Assembly (NCBI GenBank): GCA_037833965.1
Contig: AP031355.1
Coordinates: 12,797,501-12,861,500, forward strand
DNA length: 64,000 nt
From: Marchantia polymorpha subsp. ruderalis
Lineage: Eukaryota; Streptophyta; Marchantiopsida; Marchantiales; Marchantiaceae
Reading direction: 5' to 3'
A program made the position numbers and the translations under genes. Positions 63,790 through 64,000 of the stretch are shown piece by piece. Below the pieces are notes generated by a model. It was given only the letters and a program-made list of their open reading frames with translations. It was not told where the DNA came from and searched no databases. Positions within the stretch are counted from its first letter, which is position 1. Every line of letters starts with the position of its first letter.

Positions 63790-64000
63790 AGCTGTCAAGA
63801 AGTTGTCATTTCGAATCTTTGAGTTTAGGGATTTGAGCATGAATCTTGCGGGGGCCATATCTTCTTGCTGGAGTGTCAACAGGAGCTGAGATTTGGTGGG
63901 CTTGTTCACGACGGCTGGGCGCACATACCTGCGAATTTTCAACCCCAACGGAGCTGCTGTCAAGAAGTTGTCATTTCGAATCTTTGAGTTTAGGGATTTG
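63790..64000 (+). repeat. LINE-C-type 5' UTR monomers (165-bp period), runs off window
   Basis: GCTGTCAAGAAGTTGTCATT at 63791 recurs at 63956, giving a 165-bp period. The unit contains GCTGAGATTTGGTGGG, CGGCTGGGCGCACATACCTGC and GAATTTTCAACCCCAACGGAGC. These align with the LINE-B half-monomer (GCTGAAATTTGGTGGA, AGGGCAGGGCGCATCAGCCTGC, AAAATTTCAAGCAGAACGCC). This is probably the start of another full-length element, inferred to be LINE-C, to the right of the window. Confidence 0.7.

Overview
This window is eukaryotic repeat DNA. I see no bacterial operon structure, ribosome-binding sites, tRNA or rRNA. Roughly 56 of the 64 kb is non-LTR (LINE) retrotransposon sequence, in both orientations, nested and joined end to end. 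The rest is AT-rich intergenic DNA at about 28.5-29.0, 30.8-35.2 and 40.5-42.3 kb. The host cannot be named from sequence alone. A green-lineage genome (moss, liverwort or alga) is a plausible guess because dense LINE clusters occur there, but an invertebrate is not excluded.

The LINEs share one plan: tandem 5' UTR monomers, then ORF1 (coiled coil plus an L1-ORF1-like RNA-binding core, about 245-251 aa), then ORF2 (APE-type endonuclease, reverse transcriptase with YADD, C-terminal Cys/His zinc motif, about 1,070 aa). After that comes a short 3' UTR ending in a conserved stem-loop and a tail of TTTACCA heptamers instead of poly(A). I call the subfamilies LINE-A, LINE-B, LINE-C and LINE-D. D is known only as 3' halves and may be the 3' end of C. 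In every family ORF1 and ORF2 are in the same frame, separated by one TAG followed by CAA.

Layout: 1-7.1 kb, three LINE-A copies head to tail on +. 7.1-7.5, a LINE-C fragment. 7.5-13.4, minus-strand LINE-A, LINE-A and LINE-B copies, the B copy carrying a LINE-D insertion. 13.4-24.9, a minus LINE-A and a plus LINE-B head to head, their 5' UTR arrays (181-bp and 348-bp monomers) meeting at about 18.98 kb. 24.9-28.5, LINE-C and LINE-A pieces. 28.5-35.2, host DNA with a LINE-A insertion and an old diverged repeat. 35.2-38.0, a third LINE-A 5' UTR array fused to LINE-C. 38.6-40.5, LINE-A. 40.5-42.3, host DNA. 42.3-58.8, a second copy of the head-to-head A/B block with different later insertions. 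58-62.5, the rest of a LINE-A carrying three insertions. 62.5-64, LINE-C and then LINE-C-type 5' UTR monomers running off the window.

The best candidates for new biology are: (1) a possible ORF1-ORF2 stop-codon readthrough arrangement, with LINE-A lacking an ATG in front of its endonuclease; (2) homologous 5' UTR monomers of 165-181 bp across families, forming satellite-like arrays; (3) a conserved 3' stem-loop plus heptamer tail, with new copies landing directly on older tails; (4) repeated short perfect hairpins at breakpoints; (5) a 552-bp patchwork insertion with a 13-bp target duplication and captured LINE pieces.
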